Of a DNA stretch of 64,000 nucleotides, positions 46,439 to 59,329 are shown one piece after another. Numbering within the stretch: position 1 is the stretch's first letter; every line of letters begins with the position of its first letter. The stretch comes from Cryptomeria japonica (lineage: Eukaryota; Streptophyta; Pinopsida; Cupressales; Cupressaceae), in NCBI RefSeq assembly GCF_030272615.1, contig NC_081406.1, positions 215,569,497-215,633,496 of the forward strand. The letters are read 5' to 3'. The notes under the pieces are model-generated. The model did no database searches and was not told where the DNA came from. It saw only the letters and a list, made by a program, of their open reading frames with translations. The translations under genes were made by a program, and so were the position numbers.

Positions 46439-48430
46439 CTAGGACTCAACAATAGGATGCAAGATATCTTCCACCAGGAATTCATAATGTTGTTGACTCT
46501 CTTGGTTCTGCAAAAGAGATGTTATTGTAGCCATTGCATCTACTGCTTTATTCTCATTCTTGGAGATCTGAGTGAATGATATTTCTTCAAAGTTCTCTTT
46601 AAAATATTTAACCAAATTTTTATAGGGCATCAACTTGTCATCCTTGGTTTGATAATCATCGTTTATCTGTTGATTATGAGCTATGAATCTCCATAAAGAT
46701 GTAATTCCTTGATGTTCCATTCAATGGCCATTTTGATCCCAATGACCAATGCCTCATACTCTGCAGTGTTTTCTATGAACGAGAAACGTAGTCTATATGA
46801 TTTTAAAATTGTGTGGCCTTGAGGTGTTATGAACAAGATTTCTACACCTGATCCATGTTGTGTATAGGAGCCATCAAAGTATAACTCCCAAAAAATTGTG
46901 CTAATTGTCAAAATGTCTGCATTAAGAAATTCAAGGTGCAATGGTTTGCCATCTTGCAGGGGTACTTCAGCCAATTGATCAACATTTACCTATCCTTTGA
47001 TAGCTTTCTGATCAACATATTCTATGTCGAACTCACTTAGTATCAAAACCCATTTAGCCAACCTACCTATCAATGTTGGCTTTCTTAGAAAATACTTCAA
47101 TGGATCTATTTTTGCTATCAATTTCACAAAATGAGTCGACATATAATGTTGCAATTTTTGAGTTGCAAATAAAATTGCTAGGCATATCTTCTCAACTGAT
47201 GTGTAGTTCAATTCCTATCCTACAAGTGTTATGTTGTTGTAATATACTGCTATTTCTTTTCCCTTTTCATCATGTTATGCTAAGAGAGCTCCTAGTGATG
47301 CATTTGTCATTGAAATGTAAAGCAACAATGGTTTCCCTTTGATTGGTAATACCAGTACTAGAGGATTCACCAAATATTCCTTAATTTGCATAAAAGCTTC
47401 CTCATTTTTATGATCCTATTTGAATGGAATATTCTTGTGTAATAAGTGAGTTAAGGGATGACATATATCTACTAACTGAGAAATGAATCTTTTGATTGAT
47501 TGCAATCTTCCTTGTAGAGAACACAATTGGCTTATGTTCTTAGGTAACTCCATCTCCATGATAGCTTTTACTTTTTTAGGGTCTACTTCGATTCCATGCA
47601 CTGATATAATGTACCCAAGGAGTTTTCCTGTGGTAACACCGAATGCACTTTTCTTTGGGTTCAATCTTAACTGATATTGTTCAAGCCTGTCAAAGATCTT
47701 TCCTAAGATCTTCAAGTGTTATTTTTATGTATGAGACTTTGCAAGTATTTTATCCACATAGTCTTCCATAAATGTATGCATCATGTCATGGAAAATTGTT
47801 GTTATGGCTCTCTGATAAGTTGCTCCTACATTTTAAAGACCAAATGGAATGACATTCTAGCAATAGGTACCCCATGCACAAGTGAATGATATCTTCTCCT
47901 GATCTTCAAGGGTGATTTTTATTTGATTGTACCTCGAGAATCCATCCATTAAGGAAAACATCTCATGACCTGCTGATAAATCTATAATTATATCCATTTG
48001 GCAGTGGGGAATCATCTTTGGGACATGCTTTGTTCAAATCTCTGAAGTCAGTGTAGACTCTTATGCTTTTATCTACCTTTGAAATTGGTAAAATGCTTGA
48101 GACCCACTCTAGATAAGTAATAGGTCTTATGAAACCCACATCTAATAGTTTCTTTAGCTCTATTTTGACAAGGAGAGTGATATGTCGATGCATCATTCTT
48201 AGATTTTACTTAACTGGTTTTGCTTTTGGATCAACATTGAGATGGTGCATGATAAGATTTGGATCAAGTCCTGGCATGTCTGCATTGCACCAAGAAAAAA
48301 TTATTTGTCTTTGTTTGAAGAACTCTATATAGTCTTTCATTTCTTCATCTGATAATGATGCAACGAGATGAAGGACCTTGGGATCATTGGGTGTGCCGAT
48401 GTTTATTGATTTTGTTGGCTCTATCAATAT
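46439..48430 (-). pseudogene. Element C reverse transcriptase and RNase H domains
   Basis: Right to left: IEPTKSINIGTPNDPKVLHL and DMPGLDPNLIMHHL (48427-48206), KKLLDVGFIRPI and RVYTDFRDLNKACPKDDSPLP (48196-47963), the connection FGVTTGKLLGYIIS and LCSLQGRLQSIKRFISQL (47715-47416), RNase H (YTSVEKICLAILFATQKL, 47211-46990) and the second RNase H (LYFDGSYTQHGSG, NTAEYEALVIGIKMA, LHLYGDS, NKAVDAMATI; 46974-46439). The region with the YVDD box (47960-47720) is interrupted by stops. It is non-functional. Confidence 0.85.
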
Positions 48431-50300
48431 GGTAGATATCCCCTAAAAATAACAGGGAGGGTGTCAAACCTTCCATCTTCTAGTGAATCGAGGAGGTTTT
48501 CACCATCACATACATCCATTATTTTTTCTTTTGACTGATCTAGTGTTGCCATGAAATGGTTTTCAACAATAGGTCTTTTTCTTTTTTTTATTTCAATTTT
48601 ATGACTAGACAGTTTGGTACCCTCCTAACTGCAAGAAGCGTTACTTGATTCACTAGTGGAAGATATCTTAGGTGTAATTGGTTCAATGGTGTAATTGGTT
48701 CAATGTTGTTAAGATATATGGCTAAGGCATGATCATTGGAAAAGATATGAAATTCAGGATTTTTAGTGTTTTCCCAATCAATCGGTTATGGATGAAGCAT
48801 AGGTAGGTCATAGTCTTCGTCATCATTGGGTATTTCAATATTCATGACATAATAGTCATAATTTGGTACTCAGTAGGTGATGTCATAGATATAACTCTCT
48901 TGAGGATAATCTCTCCCAAGTGCTCTCCAATTAGCTTTAACAAAGTCAGGATGGGTATTTTGTGATTCACTCTCAAGTGACTCATCATCTGACGTTTGTC
49001 CCTCAAATGAATGAATTGTATCAACACATACATATTTGGTACTGCAGCTTCCCTTTGGGTCAATTTCATCAAATTCATTTGTGGCTTGAAGTTGACATAC
49101 TTGTGTACATGGCGTAGAGGATTTTGTTACTATTTTCTTTTCTAGCTTCTACCTTCTCTCGAACTCAACTTCTTCTGGACTAATAGTCCTTCCTGCTTGA
49201 CTTTCTATTAGTTCCTCTAGAGTTCTTCCATATCTTGGTGTTTCCTGCTTAATGTTTGATATAAATCTGATATTTTGTTGATTTTCTAATGATTGATTAG
49301 TGACTATTTGTGTTCCTTATGTTGTTACTTCTTGGTTCTTCTTATTTGCTTTTCTTTGTTGTCTTGCATATGCCTCTTTTCTCTGAATCCCAATTTCTTC
49401 TTGGCTTCTTTCCAACACTCTTCTCTATTTTATGGAAAGTGTGTCTTCACTTGTAACAATATTTTGTTCCTCATCATCTCTTCACTTGATGCATTAGATA
49501 ATGTATCTAGACCCCATTCATATTTATTTGAATCTATCTCTGAATCATTGTCTAGAATCACACCACTATATCTGACAGGATTGTTATATGGTGAGAATAG
49601 TTCCTTCATTTTTTCCATCTATTATTTTACTATTTCTAGAATATCTTGATCATGTTCCATGCTTTCTTGTATTCTTTAGACTTGCTTGTAAGATTCTTCT
49701 CTTTTGATAATAAGCTCTTCCTGTTGCATCTCATATTCTTCTTGTTTCTACTTTCTGTTTATTGTTTCTATTGCTTGATGTAGCCTTTCTTGTCATGGTT
49801 CTTCTTTAGGAGTCACTTTCTTTCTACATTTTGGGTGTTGATAATTAGGTTGCTTTTGTTTTGATTGAGGATACCCAAGTCCCACTTTATCTTTCTTACA
49901 CTATGTGTGAGGAAAAATGGGTTCTGAAATACCTTCTTGGCACTTACCAATTGGTCCTTTTCCTTCATATCCCATCTGTTGCACGATTTTGTAACCATTT
50001 CCATATTTCTATATGGGAATAATGACTTTTGCAGTTGTTGCTATAGTTTTGTTTTCATCTTTGTACAACCAACTAAGAATATCCTTGTCTTCAGTTTGTT
50101 CTGAAAGTGTTCAAGCTCTAACAAATGCTCCATTAAACATTTCAATTGATTTCTGTTGGATCTATGGTTGAGCATTTATATGTTTTTCGTATGATTTAGG
50201 TGAAAGTGGTAAAGAGTACTTCCCCATTCCTTCATCATTTAATTTGATCTTTTTCTAAAAGTTCTTCCATAATATTTCTTGATTTTCCTTGGTGGGATAG
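48431..50300 (-). pseudogene. Element C linker and G-patch region
   Basis: Poorly conserved between protease and RT. 50004-49900 reads MVTKSCNRWDMKEKDQ-type residues in frames with several stops, in the place of the G-patch. Charged low-complexity segments lie around 49080-48840 and 49618-49430. Weak evidence apart from position. Confidence 0.4.
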
Positions 50301-50399
50301 ACTGCTTCTTTATTATGTGGAACCCTTGCATCTTGCATTGGTTTTAGATTATTGCAATATTGGTTGAAGTCTGCTAATATAGTGATTTCTTGTCCATTA

Positions 50400-50830
50400 T
50401 AAGGAAACTTAACACACTAATGGTATGTAGAAGGAACTACTTGCATGTCATGAATCCATGGTCTTCCCAAAATAATGTTCTAAGATAGATTCAAATCTAG
50501 AACTTGGCATAGTGTATCTCTTTCTACTGGTCCTATTTTGATTGGCAACACCACAGTCCCTTTAGAATAACACTCTCCCTCATCATAGGCCTTAATAGTT
50601 ATTTTCTTCTTTTGATCCACTGCATTCTTTGAATATCGGAAAGGATTTATTACACTTAGTGCACAAATATTCAATCCAACTCCACCATCTATGAGTGCAC
50701 GTTTGACATGGGTTGTATGAATGGTGACTTCAATATATAGGGGAGCATTGTGAGGGTGTTGTAAGGATGCATCATCATTTTCAAAAAAAACATAAACAAT
50801 GAGGGGCTATGAGGTGTCCCACCATGTTTT
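50400..50830 (-). pseudogene. Element C protease
   Basis: ITIKAYDEGECYSKGTVVLPIKIGPVERDTLCQVLDLNLS (50674-50480) aligns with elements A and B. Just upstream a broken frame carries the LIDGGVGLNICAL-like active-site segment (about 50700-50660). Stops precede and follow. Confidence 0.7.
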
Positions 50831-51020
50831 GGAATTGATCTACTTCCAGTTATTTTGAGACTATTGTTTCTGCTAGAGATCTCTCCAATATTTCCTTATG
50901 CATGTGTATATTTTGTAATTGTTCTACTAAGTTGTATTTTCTCAAAGTGGATGTTGATTTATTTGTTGTACCTAGAAATGTAACCTTTGCTTTGCTTCTA
51001 GTGATGGCGTTGATCCGTTC

Positions 51021-52100
51021 CTAAGATGTGTTGTCTTTGACAATGATGACATTTACCACATCATCATATGTGTAAGTATAGTTTACCTTGTCTTTTCCCT
51101 TGTCATCCTTTGTTTTAGATTCTTCACCTTTTTCATAATTTGGGAGTGGGGTTTTGAATGCTAGATGTGATTTATTCATTTTATGATCATCCGCTATGTT
51201 AGCTCCATTATTAATTAAGTATTGAATAAGGTTCTTTAATCTTTGACAATCATTGGTTTGATATCCTTTGTTTCGATGGTAGTTGCAAAAATGATTGCCA
51301 TTCCACCAACTCAGTTTGATTTGAGGCTCATATTTTCTTACTTCTGGTAAGGTAATCAATTTATTCGCAAGAAGAGTCTTTAAAGCCAATTCCAATGGTT
51401 CCCCAATGTTGGTGAATTTATTGCGGGGATTGGAGAAGAAAGACTTGGGTTTACAATTTTCTTGATTGTTGTTGTTTGGCGCTTGTCTTGATAAGTTAAA
51501 GATTGGTTGTTGTTTGGCACCATTGTTATCATCATTTCCTCAATTGGTAACGTTTCTATTCTTTGGCTAGAATTTATATTTGTCATTGTTATTGTTACCA
51601 TTGTTGTTCTTGTTGTGATTATTATTATAGGAATTGTTATATATTTTTAACTCTCCTTTCTTTATCATTGCATCTTCTATCTGAAGACCATTTTCAATCA
51701 TTTTTGAAAAAGTAGGAGGACATTGCAATTTGAGTCTATAGCTCATTTCACTAGTCAGATTATCAATGAATATGTCCATTTTCTCTTGATCGATTAAATA
51801 TCTTGGATACCTATTAAACAATTGTATCCATCACTATAAAAAGACCATGAAAGGTTCACTGTTCTTTTGTTTGATTATGACTTGTTTCTGCATCTTGTTT
51901 CAAACTTTCCATGTTAAAATCTTGTGGCAATTTTGCTCCTGAATTTGCCAACTTTAGGATATACTTTTGTTTTTGTTTTTCCAAGAGTTTTTCTAAGAGT
52001 TTTTCCATTAGTTTATCAAATTTGGAATCTTGTTCAAGATCTCTAATGGTATTATTGACTGCTTCTTCATCAACATCTAAAAAATCCAAATTGATGAAAC
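51021..52100 (-). pseudogene. Element C gag remnants
   Basis: 52089-51856 MDFLDVDEEAVNNTIRDLEQ (matches the gag start of element B); 51821-51567 MDIFIDNLTSEMSYRLKLQCP; and 51395-51021 with the zinc-knuckle-like FCNYHRNKGYQTNDC. About 60-70 codons of the capsid domain are missing between 51856 and 51821 compared with element B. Confidence 0.75.
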
Positions 52101-52220
52101 ATTGGATTTTACTCTTCCATTTGTTTTTGTTGTCTTCTCAATTGCTCGTATTGAGCTCTAATCCAAACTGACATATGATTGATTTAAAACTTTCCAAGTT
52201 TTTGATTTTCTAGATGCAAC

Positions 52221-52493
52221 TCAATAGGTGATCATTGGTTTAGGAAGATAAGCTAAATTGATTCTGCCACCCCTATTGGTGTGTTGAGATAAGGCATCTC
52301 TTTGTTGAAAAGAACATGCTTGTAAGGTTTCTTTGTCAAACTCTATTATGCAACCATGCAAATAGTTACAAAAATTGTGTAGGAATGTTCTATGTTTTAA
52401 CAAGGGTTTGTGGTTGATGTATAAAAATCTCCTCTTCTTCAAGATAGACTTCCAACTTGGTTTTTTTTTCTTGAGGTGATATCTGAAATTCAT
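52221..52493 (-). pseudogene. Upstream ORF of element C, related to the one in element B
   Basis: SWKSILKKRRFLYINHKPLLKHRTFLHNF and RINLAYLPKPMITY align with the 33605-33219 frame of element B at the same place before gag. No known domain. Confidence 0.5.
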
Positions 52494-52876
52494 ATAAGCA
52501 TATAATTATTTTCAAGTTGTTTGATTCCAAAGTGAGTGCAATTTTGATTTTGATAAAACCTAGGTCCAAATAGGAATGATATATCCAAGATGATGAACAA
52601 AGGTTGATATGATCTAGTTTCGTGATAAAGGATTTGATGTATTCTGATAAAAAACTAATGATGATGATGATTTTGCACTTGAGATGGTTGAATCAATAAC
52701 TTGTTGAATGTTTATGCTTATGAAATCTTTGGAAATGACCTATTTGATTGATAAACTTGATTGTTTGACTAGTTTGAAAACCTATGATAGTTGAAAATGA
52801 ATTTGTTTGAAAAAGGGTATATGAAACTGATGTTGAATTTTTGTTCTGATATGGGGAAAGGGTCATTATTACAGAT

Positions 52877-53105
52877 GCACTGAAACAAATGTGCTATTTT
52901 GTTGAATAAAAGCACTATCCTATGCAATAAATGTGTTGTTTTGTTGCGTGAAATTGCTGCTTTGTAGTTGCAAAAACATGAACCTAAGGTGTGAATGTGT
53001 TGTTTTTGTTGCAAAAGTGCTATCCAATTTAACAAATGTGTGATCCTATGTCTGAAATGCATTGTGTTGTTGCGTAAAAGCACTATCCTAATGCACAAAA
53101 ATGCT
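52877..53105. repeat. Degenerate 21-bp phased array, gag-proximal (element C)
   Basis: GTGCTA or GCACTA-type hexamers at 52891, 52912, 52933, 52954 and further right keep the 21-bp step although the sequence has drifted. The position matches the 34080-34740 array of element B. Confidence 0.65.
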
Positions 53106-53280
53106 ACTCTGCACTACAAAAGCGTGATTCTCACTGTTTTGATTGAATTTTTCAGTTTACTAGCAAGTTATCAAATTTTTTACTCCTTTCAAGATGATGA
53201 TTTTTCAAGTTTTTGACCATTTTGAGAACATTTTGCAAACACAAAAGACACAATGTTTGGAAAATCAAAGTGCACAAGCA

Positions 53281-55250
53281 AGTACAAGTCCTGTGGCAAG
53301 CCAAGACAATAATTGTTGAATCTCACATGGGGGTTCCCTCGAGGCTACGCTATTCAAAGTGGATATCTAGGTGCTTGACCCCACTAGCTCTACCCTTAGA
53401 ATTCACTTCTTTGGGGCAGCCAAGCACCAGTTTCCATGAAAAATCCCCATGCCAAACTGCATATCTCTACTAGCAACCATATGTGTGTGAGCCGCTTCAG
53501 AGGTCTGATGGTGTAGGAGCATCTCATGACTAAGCTGATAAGAGAAATAAAGGCTAAAGTTCACATATTTGAATGTGACCTTCCAATCAATGTAATAGGG
53601 TATTCTTGTTTGTTTTATTTTTTGTAATAAACCCCACCTTGTTACCCAATGTCATGGATTTGGCAAATTGATAAGTCACCATGGGAATATGGGCCTAGGG
53701 GTATTTAGTTGAGTATTTTATAGGTGTTTATGTGTTGGATATTTCTTAGGGAGACTTAAGACATGTTGAAACCACTCTAGGTAGGCAGATTTAACATGTG
53801 TCAAAAGTTGCTCAAACTTGACAAATTTTAATGACAACTTTTGGTTGTGAATAGCAACTTCCTTCCAACAGTCACCTTAGTTCAAAAGGTGGGTGATAAC
53901 TATTGAGTAAGGCATAAAATTTCATTCCCAATCATCTTTGGGGGGAGAGGAATATTTTGTAAGCAATTAGCATCATTGAAGCAATAAAAATATGAGAAAT
54001 TCCTGTAATTCAGGTACTCTGCATGGTGTACCATACTGTACAAGCATTTTGGGATTATGAAACCAGTGGGATGTGTTAGAGTGGCCAATAACCTTTTAGA
54101 TGCATCAAGTCTAAGGTCCTAATTCACCAAGACAAGGGAGAAACGTGCAATTTTCTAGATGTGGTCTAAATTTGACAATTTTGCCTAGGGTTTTTACAAA
54201 AGAATGGCCTCTTCTTTCTTATCCTTCATTGGTGGCTCACAGATTTGGAGGGGATGCAAGTATGGCCAATGTAATTTAGGATTTTGAAGGCCTTTTACAG
54301 GTTAGGACCAGTTGAAGATGAGGGTTTGATGTATTAATGTGGGCAACACCATGTGGCCACCATGTAAGTGCAAGCAAATAGGTATCACATTGGATGTTAG
54401 GGGTTTTATCATAGCCTAAAACTTAGGAATTGGTGGATTTACCATGTTTTAAGAGTGTCCCTAGAGTTATTTTCATGAAATAGGATCTATGTCTACACAG
54501 TCCTTTGTAAAATAGGCCTAATTGGGGCTAATACGTCTCTTAAACAAGATAGGGTTTGGATTCTTGTGTTCCCAAACTATCAGAACCCTTGGGATATGTT
54601 TTCCACTTCTCAAAAGGGTATCCAAATCTATATTTTTTTGTCTAGATCCTTTGGAGAAATAAGGAGTTAAGTGTGGAAATCGGTCTAGTAGGGCTACTAG
54701 GATTAGTAGGTCTTATTGTAGCAGTCACCTCAAACTGGTAGAGAGAACCTAATTTGATCATTGAAGGGGGTCTTCCTAAACTAGGGGATTTTGAACCAAA
54801 CCTTAAATAGGCATTAATACATTAGAGAGGGGATCAAACCATTGTTGGGATATAGGGTCCTTAAGAGCCTCTAGAAGTCCTTATGAAGCACTCAATGGAA
54901 GTGACCTTGTGAGGAAGCCTTTAAGAAGGAAGGGATGTGGGACTTGTAAAAATGATCTTTCCTGATCCCTTCTAGTGTTTTGAGATTGCTAGAGTCCTTG
55001 GTTTGTTCTTGGACTATGGAAACCTATTCTATACCTACACCAGGGCTCTGCATCATCCGACCTCTTGTGCAAATAATTAGAAGGATTTTGGCAACTAGAC
55101 AAGATAGTTTTTAGTAAGGGATTTCGGTCATGTGTCCATACATGTGGTACTTTACACTCTGTAAATATAGAAGGTTCCAAGCCTATAGAGGTTATGCTCT
55201 ATAGGGTTTATGGGGAAACATAGTGTCGGTATGAAATAATCAACACATGT
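53281..55250 (+). mobile_element. Chromovirus-like 3' end inserted in the element C leader
   Basis: It separates two parts of the element C leader that are continuous in element B. 53510-53560 (GTGTAGGAGCATCTCATGACTAAGCTGATAAGAGA...) resembles the end of chromovirus pol and purine tract at 44780-44842, and TTTTTTGTAATAAACCCCACC resembles the LTR start downstream there. The remainder is noncoding. Limits are approximate and no target duplication was identified. Confidence 0.45.
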
Positions 55251-55784
55251 TACCCATGACTTTTGTCATAAACACGATTTATTTAAAGTGGATCGGAAGG
55301 ACTCAGTATTAGTTCATTTCCACTTGGGTCATTCCCCTCTTACTAGCCCCCTCAAAGCAACTTAGGAAGGCAAACCCTCTAAAGGTAACACATACGATAA
55401 AAACAGGTTTAGCTTTTTGATCACCGTTTTAGGGTGAGAGCATACTCACCTACTAATTTTAAGCAATGATTATTTTTAACCTTTAGATCATCTATGTGCA
55501 ACTACCTTATTGAAAACACATAATGCAAGTTTGCATCTTGTTCATTAACCCCTTAGTTAAGCTAGATGAAAGATGTATGATCTTTTACTTTCCAAAAGAT
55601 CTCCTAGTTAGACTAAGTGAGGAAATGCATCAAAATTGTTCAAGATAAAACCTGCATGCAAACAAGTCAGTAGTTTGCAAAAATTGAGTCTTAGACAGTT
55701 GAACTTGCAAGGATTTGTTAGCTAACAGATTATAAAATTTCAAATTTTGTAGATAATGAGAATGAAAATGCTAAAACAGTAAAT

Positions 55785-56013
55785 GCGCTATCTTGCAAAA
55801 CATAAGTGCTACCCTACAAGATAAAACATTAACCTAAGTTGTAAAAGTGCTAGCCTGCGTAATAAATGCATGATTTCACAAGAATTAGCACTAACCTGAG
55901 CAATACAAGCACTAACCTGTGCTATAAAAGGGCTAACCTGAGTGATAAAAGTGCTATTGTGAGCGATAAAAGCGCTAACCTGATTGATAAAAGTGCTACC
56001 AAATTTCACATAG
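55785..56013. repeat. 21-bp phased array, LTR-proximal (element C)
   Basis: Eleven consecutive units with hexamer starts at about 55785, 806, 826, 847, 868, 888, 909, 930, 951, 972 and 993. The consensus begins GCGCTAACCTGAGCGATAAA. It is the counterpart of the 35931-36345 array of element B, again next to the primer-binding site. Confidence 0.88.
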
Positions 56014-57238
56014 GTGTGAAACTGGCTTTCAAATGCGTTAATTCATTTTATTATGAGAAATAGACAGGATATTAGAAGGAGATGTGTGAGACCTGAGCCC
56101 CACAGTGCGTGCCAAAAATGTATCAACTTAAGTTTTCATCTCAAAAGTTGACCTGAAACTTGCTAGTCCATCATGAAAAATAAAAGCTACAGGAACTAAA
56201 GCTTCAACCAATGAAACAACATGAAATGAAAGAAATAAAATGATTATACCTTCATGGATTATGTCTCATTGTGTCCTAACCCCATTGTTCTTGGTTGCAA
56301 ATGATTTGCTCTCAGACAAGCATTGGTAACTTCCAAGATGGCAAGTGTGGATGGACTGATAGATGATATGATATGCAAAATGTTATGCTATAAAAATGAT
56401 TTATGCTAATTTGCTCAAAAAAAACTCTAAAATGCTTAGATAAATGAACTCACGAATGCAAAGATTAAGACTCTTAGTTAACTATGAGATTAGCTATTAG
56501 TTTCAAAAATGGTTTAGGAGACCTCTATTTATAGATTTTTGAGTGCATAATCTTAGGTGGCAGAGATCAACAATCATGATTAAATCTTGTGCTATAAAAG
56601 TGCTAACGTGAGCGATAAAAGCGCTAACCTGATCGATAAAAGCACTACCAAATTTCACACAAGTGTGAAACTAGCTTACAAATGCATTAATTCATTTTAT
56701 TACGAGAAATAGACAGGATATTAGAAGGAGATGTGTGAGACTTGAGCCCCACAGTGGGTGCCAAAAATGTATCGACTTTAGTTTTCACCTCAAAAGTTGA
56801 CTTGAAACTTGCTAGTCCATCATGAAAAATAAAAGCTACAGGAACTCAAGCTTCAACCAATGAAACAACATGAAATAAAAGAAATAAAATGATTATACCT
56901 TCATAGATTATGTCCCATTGTGTCCTAACCCCATTGTTCTTGGTTGCAAATGATTTGCTCTCAGACAAGCAAATTGGTAACTTCCAAGATGGCAAGTGTG
57001 GATGGATTGATAGATGATATGATATGCAAAATGCTTTTCTATGAAAATGATTTATGCTAATTTGCTCAAAAAAACTCTAAAATGCTTAGATAAATGAACT
57101 CACGAATGCAAAGATTAAGACTCTTAGTTAACTATGAGATTAGCTATTAGTTTCAAAAATGGTTTAGGAGACCTCTATTTATAGATTTTTGAGTGCATAA
57201 GCTTAGGTGGCAGAGATCAACAATCATGATTAAATCTT
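55951..57238. repeat. Tandem duplication of array end, primer-binding site and LTR start
   Basis: The block about 55951-56588 is repeated at about 56590-57238: last 21-bp units, leader, primer-binding site (56097-56114 and 56746-56763), first part of the LTR including a TATA-like CTATTTATAG (56525-56534 and 57175-57184), and the text to TTAAATCTT. The junction falls within a 21-bp unit, so unequal pairing at the array likely produced it. Confidence 0.85.
56746..56763 (-). promoter_or_regulatory. Primer-binding site of element C
   Basis: Minus strand TGGCACCCACTGTGGGGC, just inside the LTR end. The duplicated copy at 56097-56114 reads TGGCACGCACTGTGGGGC. It is closely related to the element B site. 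Confidence 0.7.
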
Positions 57239-57921
57239 ATTTTTTGGATGGCTATGAGCAAGAGGCTGAAGATTGAGAGAAAGGGGGAAGGAGAAGACAA
57301 GTGTCACTCATCTCAGTTTGACTGAGGGGAAGACTGGGAGAATCTAGGATTGGTTGGAGAATATTTAGGAATGGAGGGACAAGTGGAGATGGACTAGGGT
57401 TAGGTGGACAAAACCTCCTCTGAGAATATAGGAGTGTTGGAGCAAAAATAGGGAGGTTTCAAAGATTATGTGCACGTACACATTTTATTCATGAATATGG
57501 AAGTTAGAGATAAGTGGCTCATAAATGATTTATTTATTTATTTATTTTTATTGATTTAAATTAGCCACATGATGGATAAGTTGGCAAAGGTGGAGATGAT
57601 GTGGAGATGAGGTGAGTTGGAAAGCGGTAATTAAATAATTATGAAATTATTTAATTATGGAACTATAGGATAGTGAATAGTGCACAAATATGATAAAGAA
57701 TGATAATGAAATATTAAATATTTAATTATTGACTTAGAAGAAAGGGGGATAATGAATGAATTAATTAAATGTTTCAACTCAATTAATTAATAAAAGAATA
57801 TTAAATATTAACAAATTAAATAAATTAATCTTTTCAAATTAATCATTTAATAGAAAAATAATCATTAAATAAATATAAAAATATTTATTTAATTACTCAT
57901 AACCAATTTTATGTGTATACC
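56768..57921 (-). mobile_element. 5' LTR of element C
   Basis: The right boundary is inferred by alignment with the LTR of element B (AT-rich run, then TTTTATGTGTATAC in place of TTTTATACGTCTACA). The inner end is TGTATCGAC on the plus strand (GTCGATACA on the minus). A TATA-like site lies at 57175-57184. The terminal TG is mutated. Confidence 0.6.
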
Positions 57922-58460
57922 GAAAGAATAATGAAAAACTTTTTGATTATATGCTAAGTAATCAATGACTAAATATCAAGATATTTGTATTGAAACCATA
58001 TATTTTATTTACAAACCCTTAGATGAACTAGTCTAAAACTTTGGTGTAATCCAAACATCAGCTATATCTTTTTAATAAAAGAAAACAATTCCTCTCAAAC
58101 AAAACAGCAGTCAGAAGAACTATGCAACGCTCAAAGAGCAGCATCAAGCTAATTTTGTCTCTGTGGCATGGTAACACAACAGTCAGGGCTGAGCTCAGAA
58201 ACGTGGATAAATATTATATTATACTATACGAAGACCTCTATAGATAAATTTGTTCAAACCATGCGTTTGAATATTGATAGATTGGCTAATGAGATTTTTC
58301 CATTTATTGACTTACATAAAATGACAACATTATATTAATATTTACCTAGACTTGCTTACCACGATAGAGTAATCATCAGTAAATAAAAGCACTCTTAGAC
58401 TTGATTGGATTATTCTTATTTTTATAATAACTGCACGTGGATTAGTCCATTCTTCGTCCT

Positions 58461-58464
<4 letters not shown>

Positions 58465-58499
<35 letters not shown>
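58465..58499. repeat. (AT)n microsatellite
   Basis: About 17 uninterrupted AT dinucleotides. Confidence 0.97.
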
Positions 58500-58500
<1 letters not shown>

Positions 58501-58892
58501 GTTCTTGCTATTTTAATTTAAAAATACTCTTTTTTTCCAAACGTCTTGCATAAGCGTAGCCAAAGTAAGGCCTTATAGTCATGCTACGTGGATTTGCGTT
58601 GATTTCTAACATCCATGCATTCAAGTGAAAGAGAAGTGTGTGGGAAATAAATCCTACATTTAAATTAGTTTACAACCTAAATGATATTATTGATATAAGG
58701 AGAGAGTAAATGTCAATATAACAAGTAATACAATGAACACGGGTGAGATAGACTATGTCTCGATTTTAATGTGATTTCTTGACTTTCCTTCTGATTTAGT
58801 TGGATGTAGTGATTTGTTTGACATATTCTATACACATTACTTATATAATGTGTAGACAATAATATATATTGATAAAGATTCATTGTATTGTA

Positions 58893-59300
58893 ATTTTTTT
58901 TTTTGGTACTCTTTTGTTTTATGCTTATAAATTTTGAATGATTCTAAAATCTTAGTAGTATTGATATATATCTTTAAGAATTTATTGTATATAGATAAGA
59001 TATTTTGACTTCTTTGATAATAGTCAAGTCTCTGTTACTAACCAATAAGATTGAAGACATACAGGAAGAGATTAAAAAAATTTAGGATGATTTGATGATT
59101 TGTATTTTTTTTACTATTTTATTTTATGTTTATTAATTTTGAATGATTCAAAAATCTTAGTAGTATTGACATATATCTGTAAGAATTTATTGTATATAGA
59201 TAAGGTATTTTGACTTCTTTGATAATAGTCAACTCTCTGTTACTAGTGAATAAGATTGAAGACATACAAAAAGATATTCGAAAAATTTAGGATGATTGAT
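58893..59300. repeat. Tandem pair of about 200-bp units
   Basis: Both copies contain AATTTTGAATGATTC, CTTAGTAGTATTGA, GAATTTATTGTATATAGATAAG and GACTTCTTTGATAATAGTCAA in the same order. Confidence 0.85.
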
Positions 59301-59329
59301 ATCTTTCAAATGTCAATGAAACAAAATAC

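Larger units (their letters stand above)
46430..57921 (-). mobile_element. Element C: decayed Tat-like Ty3/gypsy retrotransposon
   Basis: Minus-strand order: 5' LTR (57921-56768), primer-binding site (56763-56746, with a duplicated copy 56114-56097), 21-bp array (55785-56013), leader, an inserted chromovirus-like 3' end (about 53281-55250), a second 21-bp array (52877-53105), upstream ORF (52493-52221), gag (52100-51021), protease (50800-50400), G-patch (about 50300-49950), RT and RNase H (48430-46439). Integrase and the 3' LTR are missing at the left. It has many stops and is clearly older than element A. Organisation and protein motifs match element B. Confidence 0.8.
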
